Source of the DNA: Hydrangea macrophylla
Lineage: Eukaryota; Streptophyta; Magnoliopsida; Cornales; Hydrangeaceae
Assembly: GCA_033977485.1 (NCBI GenBank)
Contig: CM066989.1
Span: forward strand, 31,535,095-31,599,094
Reading direction: 5' to 3'
Length of the DNA: 64,000 nt
The notes beneath the pieces were generated by a model that saw only the letters and a list, made by a program, of their open reading frames with translations, was not told where the DNA came from and made no database searches. Both the position numbers and the translations under genes were made by a program. Position 1 is the first letter of the stretch; every line of letters starts with the position of its first letter. Shown piece by piece: positions 1 to 10,630 of the stretch.

Positions 1-1115
1 TTTGTTGTTTATGTGTTTTCTCTCAATCTGTAGTAGTTATTAAAGATTGGCTTATTGGGTTGTGTTCTAGACACAATAAGGAACATCTCCATAAAATATC
101 ATGCATTGAAAACATTCATAACCCCTCTTTTCAATTTTCCAAAGATCTAGTTACTGTTCTATCCACTATTCACAGCAAGCACATTTTAACTTTCATTCCT
201 TGATTTGATGCTTATATGCCTTCTAAATTAGTTCACATCTTAGGAAGTAATTCATACTACATTTTTACATATCCCATGATGATTTTATTCATTCATTCAT
301 ACACATTATAGACTTCTAAGTCATTCTAGAAATCCATGAACACAAAGTACACTACAACCTTGGCACATTCTTGATACATACATTGCATCCATGCAAATAT
401 TCGGGGTTTTTGTAACTCCTAATCTAAGAAGATTATAAGGAATAATTATGGTCACACGTTCATGCTTCCCCTCGACCTAATTATCCTTTCTCATCCATCC
501 CGGGGATTGAGAGATCTTCTTTTTCTCAAAGAATAACATGCATCATAATAGCTTGCTAAGCATATATTGATTTCTTTGATCATTTTCTTCAAGAACAATT
601 CATGTCCCCTTTAGATTAGGGAAACTTAATTACTTGATACATGATTAGACGATTTTTCCTAGGTTTATTTGTGTGATCTTTCACTTTACATTGCATGATA
701 TTTGACTTAGATCTTATGAATGATATTTTATCTTTAGATCTTCCAATTTCAAGTTTTCTTATGTAATGTAATATACTATCATAGTATTAATTGCCGAACC
801 ATACATAGTATAAGATGATTATTTGGATGCTAATTGAGGCCCGTCGAAAGACGAGGCGAGTTGAGGGTGTTTTAGTCGCGACAAAGGCTCTTTCCTTTCT
901 CGTACCAAAACTCCAAGCCAAGTTCTTTGGTTATGAAGGACCGGTGCCCTTTATCCATTTGGGTGAGTCAAAATTGGGTTTCTTGGTTCCTTAAAGACCA
1001 AGTGGCGACTCTGTATCTGTTTTCAACAGACCTTCTTTTCTTAAAAAAAGACCATTTTCTTTCTCTTTTCAAAACAATCTCAAACAAGAGAAGCGGTGGA
1101 ATCCCGGTATCCACA
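1..1115 (+). mobile_element. 5' LTR (3' portion) of Tat/Ogre-like element A
   Basis: This stretch is collinear with the last part of the LTRs at 11178-14761 and 16054-20219. It ends in ...TATCCACA, directly before a primer binding site, so it is the 3' part of a 5' LTR whose start lies left of the window. It holds one copy of a segment that is tandemly doubled in the 3' LTR of the same element (13544-14135). Very long LTRs with a TGTAGACACC start are typical of the Tat/Ogre branch of Ty3/gypsy. The 81-aa and 76-aa ORFs here are LTR sequence, not genes. Confidence 0.85.
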
Positions 1116-1118
1116 ATC

Positions 1119-1136
1119 TGGCGACTCTGCTGGGGA
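1119..1136 (+). other. Primer binding site of element A
   Basis: TGGCGACTCTGCTGGGGA lies three bases after the LTR end. TGG is the complement of a tRNA CCA end and CGACTC fits the acceptor stem of an arginine tRNA, the primer type I recall for Ogre-like elements. The same site follows the LTR at 20219 (TGGCGACTCCACTGGGGA). The tRNA match is from memory. Confidence 0.75.
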
Positions 1137-2774
1137 ATTTTATTTTCAAAACAAAATAATACAGAGGTTTGACTCATAAGAAGCATCCTTAAAATCATCT
1201 TTTTACTGTGTATGGTTCACCGCATTGCACTTCTGCATTTCCCCCTCCGACAGTGTCTGAAACGCGGCGCTGACATTGTTCAGGTCTTGCTGTGCCAGGG
1301 CACAAGTCAACATTGATACTGTACCTTCCAAGGTATATCAAAAAGAGTAAAAACCTCCGTACTGTCTCTCTGACGGTATATTGGAACTCTCGTCAACGGA
1401 CCCTCTTTGACTAAACCCAGCCTTTGCATATAGATTCCTGTAGAACCTTTCATAGGACTGTTCATTTATCTTTTCAGATAGGACAATGCGATATAACTGC
1501 TGTATGCCCTGATGGGATTACCTGAGCGGTGTAGACGCTTATGTAGCATAGAACAGAACCTCTTTCTTATGATTCCCAAGGCAATCACTCACATGTGATT
1601 ACATTAAGTTGACATGCCTAGGCACCATGACAAGGATGTCTGCTCTATGCTCACAAAGATATACACCGCAAACCTTGTTTATCGGTCCTAAGACATAGGA
1701 GTATGAAAACCTGCTAGACAGTATGATCAGTATCACCACATATTAACCAGTTTCTCCCAGAAACTCTGTCCAGATATCCCAGATATAACCACATATTAAC
1801 CTGTTCCTCCCAGAAACTCTGTCCAGATATCCCAGATATAACCACATATTAACCTGTTCCTCCCAGAAACTCTGTCCAGATATCCCAGATATAACCATAT
1901 TAACCAATTTTTTCCAGAAACTCTGTCTAAATCTCCCTGATTTCCCAGATATACCAGTTTCTCCCAGAAACTCTGTCCTATCTCCCAGAAACTCTATCCA
2001 AATTTCCTAGAAATATCCAAAGTACCTGTTTTCCCAGAAGCTCTGCCCAAATCTCCCAGATTCTCCAAAAATCCCAGCATCTCTGCCCAAATCACCCAGA
2101 AAATGCCCAGATATACTTGTTTCCCCTGGAAACTCTATCCATATTTCTCAGAAATACCCAAAATACCAGTTTCTCCTAGAAGCTCAGTCCAAATCAACCA
2201 GAAATCCTTATTTCTCCTAGAAACTCAAATGACTTCTAGAAATTTCTCCAAATCTTCCAAACCCATGTTTTTCCCAGAAGCTCTATCCGAAATTCCCAAA
2301 GTATCCTGAAAATCCCTGTTATCCCTTGGTGATCATACTAGAAAGTAAGGTTAGCACACTCTGTATGGCTAGGACCTTATTTGTTTAATTGCTATCTGTT
2401 AGAAGTAGGGGCATCATATCGATTAGGGCTTGCATCCGCATGCTTGTCTCATATGCATACACGATTCGTGTCAGTCTACATGCGCGCACATCTTGTCAGT
2501 CTCTGCATATCAAGCGCGTACATGTCATCACCCTCACCCATCTCAATCATTGTATAGAAGTCGTATACATACTGCAACCATCATCAGTTCACATCGATAA
2601 ATTCTTTGAGACTCTGATCAGCTCTCCCCCACTAAGAGTCCATAAGAAGTACTTCGCGCCTCTGCTAATTTGGGCTTTTACTTCTGCTTGCAGAAAATTG
2701 TAGCCCCGAGTACGAACCCTTCTGTACCTCCCCGAATTCATTATCGTGATTGCGGGCTAGCCTAGGCTATCATA
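1137..2774 (+). repeat. Untranslated leader of element A with 53-bp array
   Basis: This is non-coding leader between PBS and gag remnant. Its first ~450 bp match 20241-20687, downstream of the third LTR. From about 1736 a 53-bp unit (CCACATATTAACC...CCCAGATATAA) is repeated about four times (starts 1736, 1789, 1842, 1895). It then decays into irregular repeats of CCCAGAAACTCTGTCC to about 2310. The short ORFs in it are low-complexity by-products. Confidence 0.7.
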
Positions 2775-3129
2775 ATGGCCTACCAAGCTCTCGAAGGGAA
2801 AGTGAACAAACTACAAACCACTGTTGAACATCTAAGTTTAAGGATAAGCCGATTTGAGAAGATGGTGCAGAGCATCTGACAAGAGGGGGTATTTGTAAAA
2901 TACAACCGCGCTAAAAGAGGAAAATACACTAGAAAAGTCTACAATTCCCCTGTTTATCTGTAATTTGAATTACAATATCAGTTTTTTCACAAATTGATTA
3001 AACTATGATAAGTGGTATTGTTTTAGTGATTATTTGTGCAGATTACTGCTGGTGTGCACAAGATTGAAGACTGTTGATAAAAGGAAGTGCTTAGTCTAGA
3101 TGAAGACAACTCAAAACTGAAATACAGGG

Positions 3130-3242
3130 TTCGAGCGATCGAACACGGTTCGAGCGATCGATGTTTCGATCGATCGAGTGGAGTTCAAGCGATCGCAGTT
3201 TCTGGAAGTTCGATCGATCGAGAGTTCCTCGATCGATCGAAT
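3130..3242. promoter_or_regulatory. Six TCGATCGATCGA-type palindromes upstream of the solo-LTR TATA box
   Basis: Six 14-bp units of the form TTCGATCGATCGAA (some with GAGC for GATC) start at 3130, 3149, 3165, 3184, 3209 and 3229, so spacings are 19, 16, 19, 25 and 20. The cluster ends about 70 bp before the TATA box. Position and regularity suggest binding sites for a dimeric factor; function is inferred. Confidence 0.55.
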
Positions 3243-3735
3243 GTGCCTTTTATCAGATTATACGCGCATGCAGCGGAAACGGGTTTTTAACCCTAGCATT
3301 AGGTTTAGGCTATATATAATCGTTTTGTTTACATCCCAAGGGGACGCGCATACTTTGTTTTATCAGTTTTCCATAGAGAGTAGAGAGTTTTATCTTATTT
3401 TGTAGGTTTTTATCAAGGATTTCATTGTAGCTTGGATTTCGTAAGGTTTAATAGTAGTTGCTTTTCTCCAGGTTACTTCGTTTTATTTTGTTTACATTCT
3501 GCACTTATTTATTCGTAGTATAATCTTCCATATTGTAGTATTACATGCTAGATGAGTTAAAATCATTGATTTTCATAGTTTTCATGAAAAACTTGCAAAC
3601 AAACATGACTTTAATGAACCTTTACGTTAAAAATAAATCTGAGACTTCCCAGACCATGTCTGAGTAGTTCGGGGTTGGGAAATTGCGATGAAACCGTGAT
3701 TCAGGCCTCTGCCATGCAGTATTTTTATTCCTGTG

Positions 3736-3856
3736 TTCGATCGATCGAATGTAGTTCGATCGATCGGGCCAGAGACATAGTCGATCGATCGAATGTTTTT
3801 CGATCGATCGAGAGATGAAGAAGTTCGATCGATCGAAAGCGCGTCGATCGATCGAG
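3736..3856. promoter_or_regulatory. Second cluster of six palindromes in the solo LTR
   Basis: Six units of the same 14-bp palindrome start at 3736, 3755, 3780, 3799, 3824 and 3843: spacings 19, 25, 19, 25, 19, an exact alternation with a 44-bp period. It lies about 430-550 bp downstream of the TATA box, in what should be transcribed LTR. Confidence 0.5.
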
Positions 3857-5020
3857 ACCTCTGATTCTTGGGGACATTCAATACAGTATTCCAAGACTTT
3901 CTGTTTTACTGATTCGTTATCAAACTGTCCCCAAATGCTCAGTTTGTCAAAACAGTCTTTAAACGTTAAGCCTTAAGGCATTTTCTTTCAATATATTTTG
4001 CAAACCACCCTCAATGCTAACACCATTGAAGGTGCGAGTCTTCACTATTGAATTAAACCACCTTTGTGTATGTCGAACTTAATTGTGATGATATAGTCCC
4101 AGTCATGAAAGGACTATTGATTCTATATCCTTAGAGAAGTACGGGATACTGTAGAAGTTGCCATCCGTTGAGCTTAATTGCATTTGCATGGTAGATGGCC
4201 GAGTCATAGTGGATTTGCGTGATCCCAACACTTTCTTTTATCAAGAAAAACCGTTTTCAAATCTCCTTTAGTTAAATAGTTAATCAATAGTTAATTTAAT
4301 TCAGTTGTTTTTAAGTTTAGTAGTTGTTAATTGTAGAACTTTGTGTTCTACACTTTCATTAAAATATTGAATTTTTCTTTTCTTTTAGAGTCTAATCTAA
4401 GTAATTTAATTCTTATCCTTCCCTGTGGGATCGACCTGGTCTTACCAGTTACTACTTGCACGATCACCTACACTTGGGTGTTGCACAAGAGCGCACAACT
4501 TTTTAGTCGTGTCAGCATCAATAAAGGGAAGTACGGGTTGTCCGATGCCGTCCATCCAAGCCCATTTCCACATCTGAATCCCTACTTGTATCCAAGTCCA
4601 CACCCTTGCCTGGGTAATCCTATTTCATATCCAAACACAAGAGCCACTCTGAGGACCCACTTGAACTCAAAGTTTAATAAAGCCCGTAACCCAAGAACCT
4701 TTACCAACCTAGGTATGCCGTTGTCCGTTATCCTTGATAACCTCATTACAAAGGGGCACCTCCAACTTTTTCAGCCTCATGCTGGTATCCCTTCACCTAA
4801 CTGTAACCTATCCAAATGTTGTGCCTACCACCAAGGCCCAGGTCACGACACCGACAGCTGCATGCGCCTTCGCCATGATATCCAAGACCTCATCGATAAG
4901 AAAATCATCGAGCCTTCACCCATCCAACCCTGTGTCAACCAAAATGTCAGCTTCATCGAACCTAAAGCTCCTGGCTTATCTGTTCAAATGATCCCCTTCG
5001 CTGAGGACCATGAATGTTGA

Positions 5021-6157
5021 ACCTGTGCCGGTGAAGTGATGGTGTTTGGGACTCTTGCTAGAAAACCAAATGAAGATGCTCTTTAAAAAAAAAAAAAAAA
5101 GAATAAGTGAGTCACTGTGACATTCCATTTGAGATCAAGTCGAGTCTAGTCGAGTCTGTTGTATGTTTTGTCTATTTCAAGTTTAGTCTTGTGGTCAAGT
5201 CTGTCTGTCACCGAGTTGTTAATGAGTCTGTGATCCTTCTCTACTAATGGAATGAAGTCTCATTTTGCCTAATCTGATGTGCCTAGTCATAGATGCATGA
5301 ATCGCTGAACTGAAGTGTCACTTTTCAAATTACCATATTACTGTGCTAAAAAAAAAAAAAAAAAAAAAAATTTACTCAAACAAAATCCTGAAAGGTCAAA
5401 GTCAATTTTGCGCTGACACCGATGAAGAGTTGAGAATTGAATAGTCTTACTTTAAGAATTTAAAGATGTTCTTACCTCAATCTTGAAAAGACATACTTGA
5501 AACTGACTTGGGGCTCGCCCAACCCTTTTTCCACCATTTCGAAGCCTTAAGCCCAATCCAATTGGGAGCCACGTAATCTGTCCAATTGAAAGCAATGCAA
5601 ACTTAGCCCTTGATGGTAGCCGAACATTTTAGTGAGTTTCATCTCCACTTTAAAAAAAAAGAAAAGAAAAGAAAAAGCTCGCTAGGTTGAAAACCCGAAA
5701 GGGCACCTAGGCAAAAGTTAGAGCTGAAAAAGGTGTTGATTTCCAAAATCTGACCCTAGCTAGTCAAAATGTTGGAGAAAAATTTTGTTGAAACAAATGA
5801 GAGAATCATACGCTTCAAGATACATCTTAAGAACGTGTCAAGATCGCATTTCAAAAGGCACAGAATGACCACAAATAAATTTCGAGAGCTGACATGCACA
5901 TTCTGGAATTCTGAGATTGCGATTGAAAGATTTCACAAGAATCGACTACATTAAAAAGCAAAATTGACTGGCTAGGCGAAAGTGAAAAGGATCAATCCTC
6001 AAAACAAAACAAAAAGAAAAAGAAAAAGAAAAAGAAAAAGAAAAGAAAGGGAGATTGAAACTGAATCCTTTTATTCAAAGCTACCACAAGTGGCTCAAGT
6101 TTGAACTTCTTTGACGATTGGTTTGAAAAACCCTCATACCTCAAACCCCTTATTTCA
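5021..6157 (+). other. Non-coding interior of element A after gag
   Basis: No coding similarity is visible. It contains A-tracts at about 5085 and 5347 and an (AAAAAG)n-like run at 6005-6050. A motif, GCTCGCTAGGTTGAAAA...CCTAGGCAAAA, stands at 5688-5733 and recurs at 6751 and 6832. The 61-aa ORF at 5769 has no recognisable motif. Confidence 0.6.
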
Positions 6158-6722
6158 GACCTTGCCTTGAACTACGCTCGACCTGATTCCCACTCGGGGA
6201 TACGTAGGCAACCACATCGGTTCGGTCGACACCATCACAATCAAATCAATTTCTTTCAAGACCTTGCCTTGAACTACGCTCGACCTGATTCCCACTCGGG
6301 GATACGTAGGCAACCACATCGGTTCGGTCGACACCATCGTAATCAAATCAATTTCTTTCAAGACCTTGCCTTGAACTACGCTCGACCTGATTCCCACTCG
6401 GGGATACGTAGGCAACCACATCGGTTCGGTCGACACCATCATAATCAAATCAATTTCTTTCAAGACCTTGCCTTGAACTACGCTCGACCTGATTACCACT
6501 CGGGGATACGTAGGCAACCACATCGGTTCGGTCGACACCATCATAATCAAATCAATTTCTTTCAAGACCTTGCCTTGAACTACGCTCGACCTGATTCCCA
6601 CTCGGGGATACGTAGGCAACCACATCGGTCCGGTCGCTCCACCCACAAAAATAGCCCAATTTCTTTCAAGCTTCGGCCCGAACTACGTTGGACCTGATCC
6701 CCGTTCGGGAGTACGTAGGCAG
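6158..6722 (+). repeat. 102-bp tandem array in the 3' region of element A
   Basis: Five near-identical 102-bp units start at 6158, 6260, 6362, 6464 and 6566, followed by a diverged partial sixth (to 6722). Each holds GAACTACGCTCGACCTGATT, GGGGATACGTAGGCA and a spacer ending CAATTTCTTTCAA. Because 102 is divisible by three, open frames run through the array on both strands (198 and 163 aa). These are repeat artefacts. The GAACTACG...CTGATTCCC...GGATACGTAGGCA core also occurs once near the polypurine tract (10974-11016; 15836-15878). Confidence 0.9.
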
Positions 6723-6928
6723 ACTTTGAAAAAAGAAAAGAAGGATGGCTCGCTAGGTTGAAAATCCGAAAGGATGCCTAGGCAAAAATTAGAGTTAAAT
6801 CCAAAGTGAGCAATAATAAAAGAGAGAAAAGAGCTCGCTAGGTCACCTCACTAGTGCCTAGGCAAAAGTTATGAGCATTTGAGAGATTAAAGTCACGGTC
6901 CTTGCCTCAAGCTAGAAAATCACCTTCC

Positions 6929-7132
6929 ACACTAGGGGCAAACTTCGGCCACCCGCCTCGTTTGCCTAACTTTTACTATCTACCCTTCATACAAGGGGCA
7001 AACTTCGATCACCTACCTCGTTTGCCCAAAACCTCCAATGAACCTTCCTCCAAACTAGGGGCAAACTTCGGTCATTTACCTCGTTCGCCTAACGATCCCA
7101 CTTCATGCCCTTCAAACTAGGGGCAAACTTCG
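6929..7132 (+). repeat. Four spaced copies of a PPT-like AGGGGCAAAC motif
   Basis: AGGGGCAAAC occurs at 6934, 6994, 7057 and 7119, each followed by TTCG and the first three by a GCCTCGTTTGCC or similar segment, giving ~60-63 bp units. The true PPT before the 3' LTR reads AAAGAGGGGCAAAC, so these are decoy or duplicated PPT-like sites. From 7133 to about 7660 I see nothing but anonymous sequence. Confidence 0.6.
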
Positions 7133-7667
7133 TTTGCCACCCAATCCCTATAAGCCTTCAAGTCACAAAGCATTGTCTTGAACAGATGGAAATGGAGCAT
7201 CTTTTACTCTAAAAGCTAAGGCACTAATTCAAAGCACTTCCTGGGAGAAGCAGAAAATTGACTAGATCACTAGGGAGGAATTTTCGAAAATCAGATTTAT
7301 CAGTAAAATGCTACCATGTTAAGATGAGGGGTGAACACCAAAAGAGAAATGGTACATCGTTTATGACAAAAGCACATCAAGTTTTGACAAGACGAGCTTG
7401 TTTCATTTTGGCGTCAAATGTGTCATCCTCGTGCGTCAATGTCTGTCAAGTTTTTGAGTCTGTTGTAGTCTCAAATGTGTAAGTCAACAGTAACTAATAA
7501 AATTTTCAAATCAAGTTATAAAGAGCATGCCAATACAAGCAGGAGTACTAAACACCATTACTGCACCGGTTAAGGCGTCAGCATGAGAAGCGTCCAAACT
7601 TAGGGCAAATGCAAATTTCATCCCTTTCCAAACCATCGAAAGTTTACCATCATCTTTCTTCGTTCAT

Positions 7668-8300
7668 GCAACATAAGTCCATGGGTGGCTGTTGATGATC
7701 TTCATTTCTCCTAGCAACATAAGTCCATGAGTGGCTGTTGATCTTTCACCTTTCTCTATGCAACATAAGTCCATGAGTGGCTGTTGATGATCTTCTTTCA
7801 TCTGTGCAACATAAGTCAATGAGTGGTTGTTGATCCATCATCTTTCTTCGTTCATGCAACATAAGTCCATGAGTGGCTGTTGATGATCTTCATTTCTCCT
7901 AGCAACATAAGTCCATGAGTGGCTGTTGATCTTTCACCTTTCTTCATGCAATATAAGTCCATGAGTGGCTGTTGATGATCTTCATTTCTCCTAGCAACAT
8001 AAGTCCATGAGTGGCTGTTGACCTTTCACCTTTCTTCATACAATATAAGTCCATGGGTGGCTGTTGATGATCTTCATTTCTCCTAGCAATATAAGTCCAT
8101 GAATGGCTGTTGATCTTTCACCTTTCTTCATGCAACATAAGTCCATGAGTGGCTGTTGATGATCTTCTTTCATCTGTGCAACATAAGTCCATGAGTGGCT
8201 TTTGACCATCTTTCTTCGTTCATGCAACATAAGTCCATGAGTGGCTGTTGATGATCTTCTTTCATCCTATCAACATAAGTCCATAAGTTGCTATTGATTA
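7668..8300 (+). repeat. ~45-bp tandem array (CAACATAAGTCCATGAGTGG)
   Basis: About 14 units with the core CAACATAAGTCCATGAGTGG and a GCTGTTGAT extension alternate with variable linkers (GATCTTCATTTCTCCTAG, CTTTCACCTTTCTTCATG, CATCTTTCTTCGTTCATG). The alternation of linker types indicates amplification of dimers or trimers rather than single units. The 64-aa minus-strand ORF in it is an artefact. Confidence 0.85.
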
Positions 8301-8413
8301 TCACCCTCCATCAGTGTCAAACCACCGCAAAACATCTCTGTCGCAAATAGAATGATACCTTTACTACCATTTAATGGACGTATTTCCTTCTTCCTAGCAA
8401 AGTACATTATCCT

Positions 8414-8870
8414 CCAGCTCCCGGAGGCCCTGACCGGCCCTCTTGGATTGAGCGTTGAAAGAGATTCTCCGAGAACCCTACATCATCCCCTGAGGACAGA
8501 AACCAAAAGATGCCAGCTCCCGGAGGCCTTGACCGGCCCTCTTGGATTGAGCGTCGAAAGAGATTCTCCGAGAACCCTACATCATCCCCTGAGGACAGAA
8601 ACCAAAAGATGCCAGCTCCTGGAGGCCCTAACCGGCCCTCTTGGATTAAGCGTCGAAAGAGATTCTCCGAGAACCCTACATCATCCCCTGAGGACAGAAA
8701 CCAAAAGATACCAGCTCCCGGAGGCCCTGACTGGCCCTCTTGGATTGAGCGTCGAAAGAGATTCTCCGAGAACCCCACATCATCCCCTGAGGACAGAAAC
8801 CAAAAGATACCAGCTCCCGAAGGCCCTGACCGGCCCTCTTGGATTGAGCGCTGAAAGAGATTCTCCAAGA
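8414..8870 (+). repeat. 99-bp tandem array
   Basis: Units start at 8414, 8513, 8612, 8711 and 8810 (period 99, CCAGCTCCCGGAGGCCCTGA...). Substitutions between units are few, so amplification is recent relative to the rest of the interior. All reading frames stay open because 99 is a multiple of three. The unit is unrelated to the arrays on either side. Confidence 0.9.
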
Positions 8871-8871
8871 A

Positions 8872-9515
8872 CCCTCCATCACCAGCCCTCTAGATTGAGG
8901 CAAATCCTTCATCACCAGCCCTCTAGATTGAGGCAAATCCTTTATCAATAGCCCTCTAGATTGAGGCAAATCCTTCATCACCAGCCCTCTAGATTGAGGC
9001 AAATCCTTCATCATCAGCCCTCTAGATTGAGGCGAATCCTTCATCACCAGCCCTCTAGATTGAGGCAAATCCTTCAGCCCTCTAGATTGAGGCAAATCCT
9101 TCTTCACTAGCCCTCTAGATTGGGGAAAATCCTTCATCGCCAGCCCTCTAGATTGAGGCAAATCCTTCAGCCCTCTAGATTGAGGCAAATCCTTCATCAT
9201 CAGCCCTCTAGATTGAGGCGAATCCTTCATCACCAGCCCTCTAGATTGAGGCAAATCCTTCAGCCCTCTAGATTGAGGCAAATCCTTCTTCACTAGCCCT
9301 CTAGATTGGGGCAAATCCTTCATCACCAGCCCTCTAGATTGAGGCAAATCCTTCAGCCCTCTAGATTGAGGCAAATCCTTCATCATCAGCCCTCTAGATT
9401 GAGGTAAATCCTTCATCACCAGCTCTCTAGATTGAGGCGAATCCTTCATCACCATCCCTCTAGATTGAGACAAATCCTTCGTCACCAGCCCTCCAGATTG
9501 AGGCAAATCTTTCAT
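8872..9515 (+). repeat. 33-bp tandem array (CCCTCTAGATTGAGGCAAAT)
   Basis: About 20 units of a 33-bp monomer (CCCTCTAGATTGAGGCAAAT + CCTTCATCACCAG) are present. Shorter 21-bp variants (CCTTCAGCCCTCT) recur at regular distances, showing a higher-order repeat of several monomers (compare 9001-9180 with 9180-9360). Every unit carries TCTAGA. The 279-aa minus-strand ORF is an array artefact. Confidence 0.9.
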
Positions 9516-9754
9516 TACAAACCCTTAAGGTTAGGGTAGAACTTCCACATCTATCAATCATTTTAGAGAGATTCTCATAGAGTTCCCTAGCATCCCCAGC
9601 AGAAGATAATAGAAGTCCGGACCCATTCTCCGGATTTCGTCATCATGAGGATCGGCCAGCGATTGAAAAAAAAAATCACCCGCAGTCAAATCACCCCGAT
9701 TCCCAGGGCAAGCACTGTTTATTCACAATTCAAGGATCCGTGTCCAAACAAATA

Positions 9755-10630
9755 TCATGAGCCTCCTTACCAACTCAACTATCGTGAGCTTCCTCACTCC
9801 TCTTTCCAAAATCATGAGCTTCCTCACCACCTCAACTATCGTGAGCTTCCTCACTCCAAAATCATGAGCTTCCTCACCAAACAATTATCATGAGCTTCCT
9901 CACCAACCCAGCTATTGAACTTTCTCATGAGCTTTCTCACTTATCGTGAGCTTCCTCACTCCTTCATCTAAAATTATAAGCTTCCTCACTCCTTCGTCCA
10001 AAATTGTGAGCTTTCTCACTCTTCGTGAGCTTCCTCACTCCTTCATCCAAAATCGTGAGCTTTCTCACTTATCGTGAGCTTCCTCATTCCTTTGTCCAAA
10101 CTTGTGAGCTTTCTCACTTATCATGAACTTTTTTTCACTTATCGTGAGCTTCCTTACTCCTCTATCTAAAATTGTGAGCCCCCTCACCTACTCATCGGTT
10201 ATCATGAGCTTCCTCAAATAAAGATTATGAGCTTCTTCAGCAAACAATTATCATGAGCTTTCTCATGAGTTTTCTCACTATCGTGAGCTTTCTCACTTAT
10301 CGTGAGCTTCCTCACTCATTCGTCTAAAATTATAAGCTTCCTCACTCATCGTGAGCTTTCTCACATGTCAATTATCGTGAGTTCCTCACTTATTGTGAGC
10401 TTCCTCACTCATTTGTCCAAAATTGTGAGTCCCCTCACCTATCTATTGATTATTGTGAGCTTCCTTGCCTGTCGCTTATCGTGAGCTTTCTCACTTATCG
10501 TGAGCTTCTTCACTCCTTTGTCCAAGATCATGAGCTTCTTCACTTATTATGAGCTTTCTCACTTGTCGATCTTGAGCTTTCTCACTCTGGTTTCCTCAAA
10601 CGGTCAGTTATCGTGAGCTCCCTCACTTGT
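9755..10630 (+). repeat. Irregular array of GTGAGCTTYCTCAC mini-hairpins
   Basis: Several tens of copies of (T)CGTGAGCTTCCTCAC or GTGAGCTTTCTCAC are spread over ~870 bp with linkers such as TCCTTCATCCAAAA and TTAT. GTGAG and CTCAC are perfect inverted arms around a 4-nt loop. Some copies read ATGAG...CTCAT, so both arms changed together. The stretch 9516-9754 between arrays is unremarkable. Confidence 0.8.

Larger units (their letters stand above)
2877..4514 (+). mobile_element. Solo LTR of another retrotransposon, 1638 bp, TSD GCATC
   Basis: It begins TGACAAGAGG, ends ...GTCGTGTCA (5-bp terminal inverted repeat TGACA/TGTCA) and is flanked by GCATC at 2872-2876 and 4515-4519. Deleting it restores the host gag frame. 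A TATA box (CTATATATAATC, about 3310-3321) and a typical plant LTR tail (CCCTGTGGGATCGACCTGG near 4420) show plus orientation. It has no PBS, PPT or coding sequence, so it is the product of LTR-LTR recombination. Two clusters of CGATCGATCG palindromes are listed separately. The family is not identified; the tail resembles gypsy-type LTRs. Confidence 0.9.
2775..5020 (+). pseudogene. Shortened gag-like reading frame of element A, split by a solo LTR
   Basis: An ATG at 2775 opens 34 codons of a predicted coiled coil (MAYQALEGKVNKLQ...). The frame is interrupted at 2876 by the inserted LTR and resumes in frame at 4520, running to a stop at 5018-5020. The second part has the features of a Tat/Ogre Gag C-terminus: a proline-rich stretch, PRTFTNLGMPLS, and a zinc-knuckle-like CAYHQGPGHDTDSC followed by RLRHDIQDLIDKK. 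Both parts together give only about 200 codons, so the central capsid region is missing. No protease, RT, RNase H or integrase is found in the rest of the interior, so the element was non-autonomous before the LTR insertion. The apparent ORF start at 4343 lies inside the inserted LTR and is accidental. Confidence 0.7.

Noticed and set aside
4343..4519. The first 59 codons of the 225-aa ORF as part of gag
   Set aside because: They lie inside the inserted solo LTR; the true gag frame begins at 2775 and resumes at 4520.
8676..9515. 279-aa minus-strand ORF and the 198/163-aa ORFs at 6101-6697 as proteins
   Set aside because: They consist wholly of tandem units whose length is a multiple of three; several frames are open at once and there is no start context or known domain.
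7668..9515. CRISPR-like regular repeats
   Set aside because: Units are contiguous or have repeated, non-unique linkers; there are no unique spacers or cas genes, and the context is a plant retrotransposon.
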